Shown here piece by piece: positions 26,952 to 35,859 of a DNA stretch of 64,000 bases. The stretch is taken from the NCBI GenBank assembly GCA_965225735.1, contig CBDDBN010000030.1, positions 1,302,001 through 1,366,000 of the forward strand, given 5' to 3'. The position numbers and the translations under genes are program-made. Positions within the stretch are counted from its first letter, which is position 1. Every line of letters starts with the position of its first letter. The notes beneath the pieces are model-generated. The model was given only the letters and a program-made list of their open reading frames with translations. It was not told the DNA's origin and did not search any database. Source of the stretch: Denitrobaculum sp965225735. Its GTDB lineage: Bacteria > Pseudomonadota > Alphaproteobacteria > Kiloniellales > Kiloniellaceae.

Positions 26952-28574
26952 TCAGTTCGTACCAGCGGAGAGCTGAGAGAAGAACCTGTCGATGATTCGC
27001 CGCGTCACGCGTGAAACGCTGCTGCCGCTTTCGTTTGAAACCATCTGGATGAAGTCGAATTGATCGGGATGGAGCGAGATATCCCATGACACCCAGCGGG
27101 CGGTCTCGTTTTCGCGGTTAATGAGGCCGGCCGATCCCTTTAAGGTCAGTGCGCGCAAGCGCCGCCGTTGTTCGAAGGGGTCCGGCGAAAACTGGCCGAC
27201 TTCCGTAAGCAAATCGTTGATGATTTTGCGGCTGGCCTCAGAAATGGAAACCCCCATTTCTCGAGCAAGCGATTCCAGAAGCTGTGCCTGGGTTGAATTG
27301 AGATTGACTCTCCGCACCACCCATTCCGGACGGACCGACGGGCTGTTCTCTTGCGGGTCCGGCAGTTGCATCTCCGCTGGCTGGCGCGCTTCGCTGCGCC
27401 GTGGGTTTGAATAGCCTTGCCGCCGACGGGTGCCTTTCGATCGCGCCGGTGTCCTGTCCATCTCCTCGACCGCGAAGATCGCGATGGCGGCAAAGATCAC
27501 AAGGAGAGGGTCGGTGATCTCGGGGGTGTGGCGGATGACGTAAGTTTGGGCGAACTCGATCCCTGCGATCCACGCCGTGGCTGCCAGGAGCGAGATCCAG
27601 CTGGCGGCTCCAAGGCGCATGAGCAGGTAGACGATGCTGCCGTAGGCAAAGACCTTTTCGCTGGCCGACTGGGCATTGACGAACATCGAGCCGCCCAAGA
27701 AGCCCTGGAAAGGCAGCCAGTTGAAGGCGATTGGCTCCTCCCGGATAATAAAGGGCTGCAGGTCGTTCCAGGCGATCGCTAGTAGAAGGCCGATCAGCAA
27801 GGGTAGCTCGACCCGGCTTATGCGGCTGATGAAGGCCCAGTAAAGCACTATGGCAAGCAGCCCGCCCGCAATGACGGTCGGCGTCACGATGTTGTAGACG
27901 ATGATGACTTCGGCGGCGAAGGTGCCCAGAACGGCAAGCGGAAGCAGGCGTCCAAGCCGTTTTCCCTCCAACCCCAGATCCATCAGGTAGCCGACGATCA
28001 GCCAGGCGACGGCGTGATAGGCGACGCCTGCGAGGCTGAGTTCCTGGAGGTCCTGCAGAGGTTTGATGGAATCCTTGATCGACTGGAAATCGATCGATGG
28101 GACGAAGGGTATCAGGCGGTAGGTCAGCCAGCTCCCGATCAGGATCCAGGGCACCAGATGTAGTTGCGCGCCTTGGCCTGCAGCCTTGAGGATGAACTGT
28201 CGCGACGGAATCCCGAGGAGCGCCCCGATGGCAATGCCCAGCAGGTTCCAGATCACATCCTGCAGGTTTTCGTCGCGCGACGGCAGATAGAGCTGCGCAA
28301 CCTGCAGCAGGAAAGCAAAGACCACCCCGATCACGCAAACGAAGAGAAATTGCCGGACCTGACGGGTTTCCGGCGTGGCGGCTAGGATGCCCAAGTAACC
28401 GAAGGGCAGGAACAGGACAACGTTGCCCAGGATGTCGCCGCGGCTGGTTTCCACGCAGCAGGTGTCGAGAAAAGCCTGCCAGGCCGCCGGATCGAGTTGG
28501 TGAAACTGAAAGTCGAAAGGGTAAATCGATCCGTAGGCAGCGATCGCTGCGAATCCTAGCCAGAGCTTATTCAT
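26952..28574 (-). CDS. VanZ-family membrane protein with two C-terminal ribbon-helix-helix-like repeats
   Basis: A 540-residue protein. Residues 1-130 carry a VanZ domain (GDILGNVVLFLPFGYLG, QVAQLYLPSRDENLQDVIWNLLGIAIG), and a second VanZ-like lobe appears before residue 375 (IEFAQTYVIRHTPEITDPLL). After a basic, disordered linker, two segments near 419-456 and 495-532 each show a short polar beta strand and two helices (RRVNLNSTQAQLLESLAREMG, then VSISEASRKIINDLL; WDISLHPDQFDFIQMVSN, then SSVSRVTRRIIDRFF). That is the layout of ribbon-helix-helix DNA-binding domains. VanZ is linked to glycopeptide resistance in enterococci, but its biochemical role is unknown. A membrane-tethered regulator is possible; this is inference. 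Confidence 0.7.
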   Translation of the reverse strand: MNKLWLGFAAIAAYGSIYPFDFQFHQLDPAAWQAFLDTCCVETSRGDILGNVVLFLPFGYLGILAATPETRQVRQFLFVCVIGVVFAFLLQVAQLYLPSRDENLQDVIWNLLGIAIGALLGIPSRQFILKAAGQGAQLHLVPWILIGSWLTYRLIPFVPSIDFQSIKDSIKPLQDLQELSLAGVAYHAVAWLIVGYLMDLGLEGKRLGRLLPLAVLGTFAAEVIIVYNIVTPTVIAGGLLAIVLYWAFISRISRVELPLLIGLLLAIAWNDLQPFIIREEPIAFNWLPFQGFLGGSMFVNAQSASEKVFAYGSIVYLLMRLGAASWISLLAATAWIAGIEFAQTYVIRHTPEITDPLLVIFAAIAIFAVEEMDRTPARSKGTRRRQGYSNPRRSEARQPAEMQLPDPQENSPSVRPEWVVRRVNLNSTQAQLLESLAREMGVSISEASRKIINDLLTEVGQFSPDPFEQRRRLRALTLKGSAGLINRENETARWVSWDISLHPDQFDFIQMVSNESGSSVSRVTRRIIDRFFSQLSAGTN

Positions 28575-28792
28575 ATTGGGAAAGGCTGCAAATGAGTCCG
28601 AAAGGGTGGAATGGGCCGACGAGTCAACGCTTAACTATAGGTATAAAATAATAACACCACTTAGTTTCGGTAACTCTAACCGATTACACAGACTGCGCGT
28701 GATAAAATTTCATTGCCGCGATGCGGCTGGTGCAATGCAGTTCCCGCAAAAAAACCGGTGCATCTGCGTCCGCAAGCCTCTAAAACCGGCTT

Positions 28793-29440
28793 ATGAGCGC
28801 TCAAGTGAAGATCTGTGGCCTATCCACGCCGGAAACCATGGCGGTGGCGATTGAGGCCGGGGCCGATTTTGTCGGCGCCCTCTTCTACCCGCCCAGTCCC
28901 CGCGCGGTTACGGTGGAGCAGGCGGCTGCGCTCATGGCGCCGGTCGGGGACAAGGCGGGCAAGGTCGGCGTGTTCTTTAATGCCGAGGACGCCTTTATCG
29001 AGGACGCTGTGAAGTCGGCGCGGCTTGATCTCCTGCAGCTCCACGGTGCCGAGAGCGTCGAACGCGTTACAGAGATCCGCAGGCGTTTCGGTGTTCCCGT
29101 GATGAAAGTGATCAAGATTCGCGGTCCGGAAGACGTGGCTCAGGTCGACGATTTCATTGAAGTTTCCGATCGCATTCTCTTCGATGCCGCCCCTCCGGCG
29201 GATATGGAAAACCCTCTTCCCGGCGGTAACGCCGTCTCTTTCGACTGGACCTATCTGAAGGGGCGCCGATGGCCCAAGCCCTGGATGTTGGCCGGTGGTC
29301 TGACGGCCGTTAATCTCTCTCAGGCCGTTGCGCTGTCCGGCGCCGAAGCGCTGGACGTTTCCTCTGGGGTGGAAGACCGCCCTGGGGTCAAGAACCCGGA
29401 CAAAATCCGCGACTTTATCGCCGCTGCCAAAAGCCTTTAG
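28793..29440 (+). CDS. trpF: Phosphoribosylanthranilate isomerase
   Basis: Catalyses the Amadori rearrangement of phosphoribosylanthranilate to CdRP in tryptophan synthesis. The 215-residue TIM barrel begins VKICGLSTPETM with catalytic Cys8. It continues with GADFVGALFYPPSPRAV, LLQLHG and LDVSSGVEDRPGVKNPDKI, which carries the catalytic Asp and phosphate-binding residues. No trpC or trpD is nearby, as is usual when alphaproteobacterial trp genes are split. trpB follows after 68 bases. Confidence 0.95.
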   Translation: MSAQVKICGLSTPETMAVAIEAGADFVGALFYPPSPRAVTVEQAAALMAPVGDKAGKVGVFFNAEDAFIEDAVKSARLDLLQLHGAESVERVTEIRRRFGVPVMKVIKIRGPEDVAQVDDFIEVSDRILFDAAPPADMENPLPGGNAVSFDWTYLKGRRWPKPWMLAGGLTAVNLSQAVALSGAEALDVSSGVEDRPGVKNPDKIRDFIAAAKSL

Positions 29441-29508
29441 GTCTTCTTGCGATAGCGGCGAATTTCCGGCAAAGTCCGCCGCGTTCAAGAAGAGGCAAAA
29501 CTAGTAAA

Positions 29509-30720
29509 ATGACGACGCCTAATTCCTATACCACCGGGCCCGACGAGCGTGGCCATTTCGGTAATTTCGGTGGCCGTTTCGTGGCCGAAACCCTCATGCC
29601 GCTGATCCTCGAGGTCGAGCAGGCTTACAATGCCGCCAAGAGCGATCCGAGCTACAAAGCGGACCTCGAGCATTACTTCAAGCACTACACCGGCCGGCCC
29701 AGCCCGCTTTACCTCGCTGAGCGTCTGACGAAAGAGTTCGGTGGCGCGAAGATCTACTTCAAGCGCGATGAGCTGAACCACACCGGTTCCCACAAGATCA
29801 ACAACTGCCTGGGCCAGGTTCTATTGGCCAAGCGCATGGGCAAAACCCGGATTATCGCCGAGACCGGCGCTGGGCAGCACGGCGTTGCCACGGCCACGGT
29901 CTGCGCGCTGTTCGATTTGCCTTGCGTGGTCTACATGGGCGCAACCGATATCGCCCGCCAGGCACCCAATGTCTTCCGGATGAAGCTGCTGGGAGCAGAG
30001 GTTGTGCCGGTCACCAGTGGTACCGGGACCCTTAAGGACGCCATGAATGACGCCTTGCGCGACTGGGTGGCGAATGTGGAATCCACCTTCTACATCATCG
30101 GTACTGTGGCCGGGCCGCACCCCTATCCAGCGATGGTCCGGGATTTTCAGTCGGTGATCGGCCGTGAGGTGCGGGAGCAGATGATGGAGGCGGAAGGCCG
30201 CCTTCCGGACAGCCTGGTCGCCTGCATTGGCGGCGGTTCCAACGCCATGGGGCTGTTCCATCCCTTCCTGAACGATACCGACGTGCAGATCACCGGCGTC
30301 GAGGCGGCGGGACACGGCATTCCCAGCGGCGAGCATGCGGCCTCTCTGACCGGTGGCCGTCCTGGTGTGCTGCACGGAAACCGGACCTATCTGCTGCAGA
30401 CTGACGATGGCCAGATCAAGGATGCCCATTCGATCTCCGCGGGTTTGGACTATCCGGGCATTGGGCCCGAGCACTCCTGGCTGAATGACATCGGCCGCGT
30501 GCAGTATGTCTCCGCGACCGACAACGAAGCCCTGGAAGCTTTCCAGCTTTGTTCTAAGTTGGAAGGCATCATTCCTGCACTTGAGCCGTCGCACGCCCTG
30601 GCGCATGTGAGTAAGGTTGCACCAGACCTGCCGCGGGACCATCTGCTGGTCATGAATATGTGTGGACGGGGCGATAAAGACATCTTCACCGTTGCCGAAG
30701 CGCTGGGGGTGGAGATATGA
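29509..30720 (+). CDS. trpB: Tryptophan synthase beta chain
   Basis: PLP enzyme that joins indole and serine. The 403-residue protein has the family opening GHFGNFGGRFVAETLMP, the PLP lysine in HTGSHKINNCLGQ, AETGAGQHGVATA and the glycine-rich phosphate cradle IGGGSNAMG. The C-terminal NMCGRGDKDIFT is intact. Its stop overlaps the trpA ATG by four bases, ensuring equal synthesis of the alpha2-beta2 complex. Confidence 0.97.
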   Translation: MTTPNSYTTGPDERGHFGNFGGRFVAETLMPLILEVEQAYNAAKSDPSYKADLEHYFKHYTGRPSPLYLAERLTKEFGGAKIYFKRDELNHTGSHKINNCLGQVLLAKRMGKTRIIAETGAGQHGVATATVCALFDLPCVVYMGATDIARQAPNVFRMKLLGAEVVPVTSGTGTLKDAMNDALRDWVANVESTFYIIGTVAGPHPYPAMVRDFQSVIGREVREQMMEAEGRLPDSLVACIGGGSNAMGLFHPFLNDTDVQITGVEAAGHGIPSGEHAASLTGGRPGVLHGNRTYLLQTDDGQIKDAHSISAGLDYPGIGPEHSWLNDIGRVQYVSATDNEALEAFQLCSKLEGIIPALEPSHALAHVSKVAPDLPRDHLLVMNMCGRGDKDIFTVAEALGVEI

Positions 30721-31550
30721 GCGACAGCCGTTTGGAGCGCCGTTTCGCGGCGCTGAAAGCTGAAGGCCGCGGCGGTCTGGTGACCTTCACCACAGCCGGC
30801 GACCCCGACTACGACACCGCCTTCGAGATCTTGAAGCGCTTGCCGGAGGCAGGGGCCGATGTGATCGAACTGGGCATGCCCTTCTCCGATCCCATGGCCG
30901 ACGGTCCTTCGATCCAGGCTGCGGGTCTGCGTGCCCTGAATGCGGGCATGACCCTGCCGAAGACCTTGCAGATGGTGCGGGACTTCAGGGCGAACGACGA
31001 TGTTACGCCGATCGTGCTGATGGGCTACTACAACCCGATCTACTCTTACGGGGTCGATGCCTTCATCAAGGATGCGCTGGGTGCCGGCGTCGACGGCTTG
31101 ATCATCGTCGATCTGCCGCCGGAAGAAGACGACGAGCTATGCGAACCAGCAAACGCAGCCGGTCTGCATTTCATCCGTCTCGCCACACCGACGACGGACG
31201 ATGCGCGTCTGCCCAAGGTGCTGACCAACACCAGCGGCTTTATCTACTACGTCTCGATCATGGGGATCACCGGCACCAAGGCGGCGTCCGGCGATGCCGT
31301 GCGGGCGGCGGTCACAAGGCTGAAAGGCCACACCGATCTGCCGGTTGCGGTCGGTTTTGGCATTCGGACACCAGAGCAGGCTGCGGAGGTGGCGGCGGTT
31401 GCCGATGCGGCCGTGGTCGGGACCGCCATTGTCGAACGGGTCAAGGCTGGCCTCGGCGCGGACGGACTTGCCGGCCCTGAGCTGGTCGACGGGGTTGTCG
31501 GTTATGTCGCTTCCCTGTCTGCCGGGGTGCGTTCCGCCCGCCAGGCTTAA
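30717..31550 (+). CDS. trpA: Tryptophan synthase alpha chain
   Basis: Cleaves indole-3-glycerol phosphate to indole, which is channelled to TrpB. The 277-residue TIM barrel shows the catalytic Glu in DVIELGMPFSDPMADGPSIQ and the catalytic Asp in the same segment. PLIVDLPPEE-like (IIVDLPPEEDDE) and the phosphate-binding VGFGIRTPEQA also match. The start is coupled to trpB. A long GC hairpin follows the stop. Confidence 0.96.
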   Translation: MSDSRLERRFAALKAEGRGGLVTFTTAGDPDYDTAFEILKRLPEAGADVIELGMPFSDPMADGPSIQAAGLRALNAGMTLPKTLQMVRDFRANDDVTPIVLMGYYNPIYSYGVDAFIKDALGAGVDGLIIVDLPPEEDDELCEPANAAGLHFIRLATPTTDDARLPKVLTNTSGFIYYVSIMGITGTKAASGDAVRAAVTRLKGHTDLPVAVGFGIRTPEQAAEVAAVADAAVVGTAIVERVKAGLGADGLAGPELVDGVVGYVASLSAGVRSARQA

Positions 31551-31564
31551 CCGCCAGTATCGCG

Positions 31565-31591
31565 TGGGCCGCGCCCTTCAAGCGCGGCCCA
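31565..31591. other. GC-rich hairpin between trpA and accD
   Basis: TGGGCCGCGC and GCGCGGCCCA form a perfect 10-base-pair stem with a 7-base loop, starting 14 bases after the trpA stop. It is followed by TTGAGTCG rather than a T-run, so it is at best a weak terminator. It may cap the trp message or stabilise an upstream part. Confidence 0.5.
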
Positions 31592-31665
31592 TTGAGTCGA
31601 ATTCGTTGGTTCCGTCGTAAGAAATAGATTAACCAGGGCCATTCGAGCATAGAGAATCAAACGCC

Positions 31666-32649
31666 ATGAACTGGATTGCCAACTTCGTCCGCCCTAAGAT
31701 TCGGGCGCTGGTCAACAAGCCGGACGTTCCGGACAACCTCTGGGAAAAGTGTCCGAGCTGCGAACAGATGGTGTTCCATCGCGAGTTGGATGCCAATCTA
31801 CGGGTTTGCCCGCATTGCGGCCATCACATGCGTATCTCCGCGCGGCAGCGCCTGGAGTGGCTGTTCGATGACGGCGAGTTCAATGTTATCGAACTGCCGG
31901 AGACCCTGGTCGATCCCTTGAAGTTCCGCGACCGCAAGCGTTACACGGATCGCATCAAGGAAGCCCAGGCCAAGAACGAAGACAAAGAAGCCATTGTCGT
32001 CGCCCACGGTGAAATCGGCGGCTCGGCCGTGGTCGTTGCGGCCTTCAACTTCAATTTCATGGGCGGCTCCATGGGTATGGCGGTCGGCGAAGGCCTTCTG
32101 GCCGCGGCGCGGTTGGCGGTGCTGCAGGCTGCGGCCCTGATCGTGGTGCCGGCCTCGGGCGGCGCGCGCATGCAGGAGGGCATCCTGTCCTTGATGCAGA
32201 TGCCCCGCTCCGTGATCGCGGTGGACTTGGTCAAGGAAGCCGGTCTGCCGTACATCGTCCTCCTGAGTGATCCCACGACAGGCGGCGTATCCGCGTCCTT
32301 TGCCATGCTCGGCGACATCGCTATTGCGGAGCCGGGCGCGACCATCGGCTTTGCCGGCAAACGGGTGATTGAAGAGACCATTCGCGAGACGCTGCCAGAA
32401 GGTTTCCAGCGCTCCGAATACCTGCTGGATCATGGCATGGTCGACATGGTCGTGCCGCGGCAGGAGCTGAAGGTTACGTTGGGACGCATTCTGAGTCTCC
32501 TCAGTGTTAAGACGCCTTCGGCCGAGATCGTGCCGTTGCCGGGAACCGAGGACATTGCGGTCGAAGTTGAAGCCGAAGGCGAAGCAGCGCCTGCCGAGGC
32601 GGAGGCCGAAGACGGCAAGGGAGAGCCCGCCGATGGCAAGACGGAGTGA
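31666..32649 (+). CDS. accD: Acetyl-CoA carboxylase carboxyltransferase subunit beta
   Basis: With AccA, transfers CO2 from carboxybiotin to acetyl-CoA to give malonyl-CoA for fatty acid synthesis. The 327-residue protein has the N-terminal C4 zinc ribbon (C29, C32, C48, C51) and the crotonase-like core (FNFNFMGGSMGMAVGE, ASGGARMQEG, DPTTGGVSASFAMLGD, GFAGKRVIEETI). The last 45 residues are an acidic low-complexity tail. Its 3' end overlaps folC by 17 bases. Confidence 0.96.
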   Translation: MNWIANFVRPKIRALVNKPDVPDNLWEKCPSCEQMVFHRELDANLRVCPHCGHHMRISARQRLEWLFDDGEFNVIELPETLVDPLKFRDRKRYTDRIKEAQAKNEDKEAIVVAHGEIGGSAVVVAAFNFNFMGGSMGMAVGEGLLAAARLAVLQAAALIVVPASGGARMQEGILSLMQMPRSVIAVDLVKEAGLPYIVLLSDPTTGGVSASFAMLGDIAIAEPGATIGFAGKRVIEETIRETLPEGFQRSEYLLDHGMVDMVVPRQELKVTLGRILSLLSVKTPSAEIVPLPGTEDIAVEVEAEGEAAPAEAEAEDGKGEPADGKTE

Positions 32650-33952
32650 CGCGGTCCTAGAGCGCCTTACCCGTCTTCATCCCAAGATCATCGATCTCTC
32701 GCTCGGACGGGTAGAAACCCTGCTCGAGCGTCTGGACCATCCAGAGCGGCGCCTGCCGCCAACGATCCATGTGGCGGGAACCAACGGCAAAGGCTCCTTG
32801 ATCGCCAACCTGCGGGCTATACTGGCCCTTGGCGGCGAGTCAGATTCGAATAATCGCGTCCATGCTTATACTTCGCCGCATCTGGTGCGTTTTCATGAGC
32901 GGATCGAGCTGGCCGGCAAGCTGATCGACGAGGATCTGCTGGTTGCTTTGCTCGAGGAATGCGAAACCGCCAATCTGGGCGAAGCGATCACCTACTTCGA
33001 GATAACCACCTGCGCGGCCTTTCTGGCCTTCGCGCGGACTCCGGCGGATGTGCTGCTGCTGGAAACCGGTCTGGGCGGCCGGCTGGATGCCACCAATGTG
33101 CTGGAGCGGCCGTTGCTCACGGCCATCACGCCGATCTCCATCGACCATGTGCAATTCCTCGGTGACAAAAAAGAAGGCATCGCGGCGGAGAAGGCCGGTA
33201 TTCTGAAAGCGGGTGTGCCCTGCGTGATCGCGCCGCAGGAGCCTTCGGTGATGGCCGTCTTCGAGGCGCGGGCCGCCGAATTGAACGCGCCGCTCTATCG
33301 CGGCGGCATCGACTGGGATTTCGAGGTCCTGGACGAGGGCTTCGTCTTTAAGGGCGCGAAGGGTGAGACCCATTATCCAAAGCCTGCGTTACGCGGTGCC
33401 CACCAGGTCGTCAATGCGGCCTTGGCGGTGGCCTGCGCCGAGCAGCTTGAGAGTTTCCGGCCGAAGATTGCCGAAGGTATCGCATCCGCGAAGTGGCCTG
33501 CTCGCCTGCAAAGACTGACGCGGGGCCCTTTACTGGAAGCCTTGGGCGTAAAGAGCGGCGGCGGTGCCACGGAAGAGCGCAGCTGGGAACTCTGGATCGA
33601 CGGCGGTCACAATGCGGCGGCGGGCGAGGCCTTGGCGGAAGTGCTGGCCGATTGGGACGACCGGCCTGTGCATCTGATTTACGGCATGCTCAACACAAAA
33701 GTAGCTGAAGACTTCGTGCGGCCGATTGCCGAAAGGGCCTCTAGCCTGCATGCGGTCGCGATCCCGGAAGCCGCGGCTTCGCTGACCGCCGGCGAGGCGA
33801 AAGCCCACGCGGTGGCGCAGGGCTTCAAGGCCACGGCGAGCGACTCCGTCGAATCCGCCATCGCCGATATCGCGGCGCGCTTTCCTGGCGGTCGGATCCT
33901 GGTCTGCGGATCACTCTATCTGGCGGGCCACATCCTGGCGGAGAACGCGTAA
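32633..33952 (+). CDS. folC: Bifunctional folylpolyglutamate synthase / dihydrofolate synthase
   Basis: Adds glutamate to dihydropteroate and folates. The 439-residue Mur-ligase-type protein has the P-loop IHVAGTNGKGSL, TSPHLVRFHERI, the lid YFEITTCAAFLAFA and LLETGLGGRLDATNV. The start at 32633 lies inside accD in another frame and is preceded by AAGGGAGAG at 7 bases; the longer in-frame region upstream is accD shadow. The accD-folC order is typical of proteobacteria. Confidence 0.95.
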   Translation: MARRSDAVLERLTRLHPKIIDLSLGRVETLLERLDHPERRLPPTIHVAGTNGKGSLIANLRAILALGGESDSNNRVHAYTSPHLVRFHERIELAGKLIDEDLLVALLEECETANLGEAITYFEITTCAAFLAFARTPADVLLLETGLGGRLDATNVLERPLLTAITPISIDHVQFLGDKKEGIAAEKAGILKAGVPCVIAPQEPSVMAVFEARAAELNAPLYRGGIDWDFEVLDEGFVFKGAKGETHYPKPALRGAHQVVNAALAVACAEQLESFRPKIAEGIASAKWPARLQRLTRGPLLEALGVKSGGGATEERSWELWIDGGHNAAAGEALAEVLADWDDRPVHLIYGMLNTKVAEDFVRPIAERASSLHAVAIPEAAASLTAGEAKAHAVAQGFKATASDSVESAIADIAARFPGGRILVCGSLYLAGHILAENA

Positions 33953-34062
33953 AAGCCTGTTGCACTCTGCGGCGGGTTGGGCGCGAAATGCTGTTGGCTC
34001 GTGTTACGCTGTGCGAAGGTGAAGCTGCCGCGTGTTGATCACACAGAGGATGGATCACGTCG

Positions 34063-34959
34063 ATGGCTGAACGCGAGATAATCGTACTCGGCGGAACCGG
34101 ATTTCTCGGACGGCGGGTGGTCAGCAAGTTGCAGGCGCATGGACATCGCGTTGCGGTTGGAACGCGGTTTCCTGAAAAGATCGCTCAGCTTTCTCAGAAT
34201 TGGCAGCCTGTGGTCCGCCCGTTTCAAGTCGAGCTTTCGGATCATGAGGCTTTGGGCCGGGCCCTCCGCGGCGCCGGGGCGGTGATCAATTGCATCGGCC
34301 TTTATGTCGAAACATCCAGAGACAGCTTCCAGCAGGTGCACGTGGAGGCGGTGCGCAGCATTGCGGAGTTCGTGAAGGCGAATGGGGATTGTCGTTTGAT
34401 CCACATGTCCGGGATCGGGGTTTCCCGGGTATCCCCTTCAGCCTATGTCCGCGCCCGGGCCGAGGGCGAGGAGGCGCTGTGGAGTATCTTTCCGGACGCA
34501 ACCATCCTGCGTCCGAGTGTCATGTTCAGCCGGGACGGAGCTTTTTTCGGCGATCTCGATGCGATCCTCGGCCGGCTTCCCGTCGTGCCGCTTTTCGGCG
34601 ACGGTGGCACGCGGCTTCAGCCCGTCTACGTTGGCGACGTCGCGGACGCTGTGTGCCGTGTCCTCGAACAGGATGCTGCAACCGGCGCAGTCTTCGAGCT
34701 CGGCGGACCGGAGGTATTCACATACCGTGAGATTCTGACGAGGCTTGCTGCGCGCGCGGGCCGGCGCCGGCTGTTTCTGCCGCTGCCATTCCCGGCCTGG
34801 CGCGTTCTCGCTGTTCTGGCAAGTCTACTCCCCAAGCCACCTCTGACCCCTGCGCAGATTGCCTTGATGGAGAGGGATAATATCCTTGGCGATGACGTTG
34901 CGACCTTTGCCGATCTATCGATTACGCCGCGCGCGGCCAGTGCGATGAATCTGGTCTGA
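34063..34959 (+). CDS. Atypical short-chain dehydrogenase, complex I NDUFA9-like family
   Basis: A 298-residue extended-SDR protein with the nucleotide-binding motif GGTGFLGRRVV at residues 9-19. RLIHMSGIGV, YVRARAEGEEALW (the Tyr-x3-Lys region has Arg rather than Lys) and LRPSVMFSRDGAFF match the NDUFA9-like branch found in alphaproteobacteria. There it is considered an accessory factor for quinone or complex I biology. The missing YxxxK lysine argues against dehydrogenase activity. It is preceded by folC with a 110-base gap. Confidence 0.82.
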   Translation: MAEREIIVLGGTGFLGRRVVSKLQAHGHRVAVGTRFPEKIAQLSQNWQPVVRPFQVELSDHEALGRALRGAGAVINCIGLYVETSRDSFQQVHVEAVRSIAEFVKANGDCRLIHMSGIGVSRVSPSAYVRARAEGEEALWSIFPDATILRPSVMFSRDGAFFGDLDAILGRLPVVPLFGDGGTRLQPVYVGDVADAVCRVLEQDAATGAVFELGGPEVFTYREILTRLAARAGRRRLFLPLPFPAWRVLAVLASLLPKPPLTPAQIALMERDNILGDDVATFADLSITPRAASAMNLV

Positions 34960-35058
34960 CTAAAAGCATGACTTAAGCGACAGATGTCGCTGCGGTCAGG
35001 GCGGCGTTGGGCGCGCGCCGATCCATGGCCAAGAGGGGGGGAGGCTATGGCGTTCCAA

Positions 35059-35742
35059 CTACATATCCAGCGCCGGAACGGTTTTGTCTTTCTGGTGTTT
35101 TTCCCAATCCTCGATCAGGTCATCACCACGGCCTCGAAAGTCCTCAGACAACAGCTTGTAGCTCATCACACGATCTAACCTGAAGTGTCGAAGATCCTGA
35201 CGTAGCTCGCACCAGGCTACGATCATCGCGGCGTCGAGATAGTAGATGAGGACGAGCGGCCAGATCACTCGCTCGGTTTCGCGTTGTTCGACATCGAGGT
35301 AGATGATCCACAGCTTCGTCTCGTTTCGGATCGCTTTGCGCAGATCTGAGAGCTCCACGTTGGGTACAGATTCCATGCCCCAAGGCGACGTGACGAGCTT
35401 GCGGGTTCCCGGCGCCGTGTCATGCAGTTTCCGTGAGGCACGTTTGGCTGCCCGCCACAAACCCAGATCACCCGTTCGCGCGACCAAGCTGAGGCCCACT
35501 GAAATTGCCTCTGCTTCTTCGACGTCGAAATTGATCGGAGGCAGATCGTATCCCTTGCGCATGACATAGCCCACGCCAGGCTCGCCCAGAATGGGGGTTT
35601 GCATCGCTTGAAGGCTGGCGATATCGCGATAGACAGTCCGTATCGAGACCTCGAGCGTGCTGGCGATGTCGCGGGCTAATACCGGTCCCTTTGCCGAGCG
35701 AAGCAGCTGTATCACCTCAAAGAGTCGCGCTGCTTTGGACAT
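35059..35742 (-). CDS. YafY-type transcriptional regulator (HTH_11 + WYL)
   Basis: A 227-residue protein. Residues 1-60 form a winged helix (AARLFEVIQLLRSAKGPVLARDIASTLEVSIRTVYRDIASLQAM), and the rest is a WYL ligand-sensing domain (RDTVR-like core, LVLIYYLDAAMIVAWCELRQDLRHFRLDRV). The start at 35742 is chosen for GGAGG 6 bases upstream. It is divergent from an EamA exporter with a 117-base gap and probably controls it; the signal is unknown. Confidence 0.88.
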   Translation of the reverse strand: MSKAARLFEVIQLLRSAKGPVLARDIASTLEVSIRTVYRDIASLQAMQTPILGEPGVGYVMRKGYDLPPINFDVEEAEAISVGLSLVARTGDLGLWRAAKRASRKLHDTAPGTRKLVTSPWGMESVPNVELSDLRKAIRNETKLWIIYLDVEQRETERVIWPLVLIYYLDAAMIVAWCELRQDLRHFRLDRVMSYKLLSEDFRGRGDDLIEDWEKHQKDKTVPALDM

Positions 35743-35859
35743 GGCCGGCCTCCGTTCTTGTTTGGGCATATATCAAATCACTACTGCCATCTATGTGTCA
35801 GTAGTGATCCGCTAGTGTTGCCTGAACGCAAGCATCAAGGGTGGGGTTGGAAAGAATCG

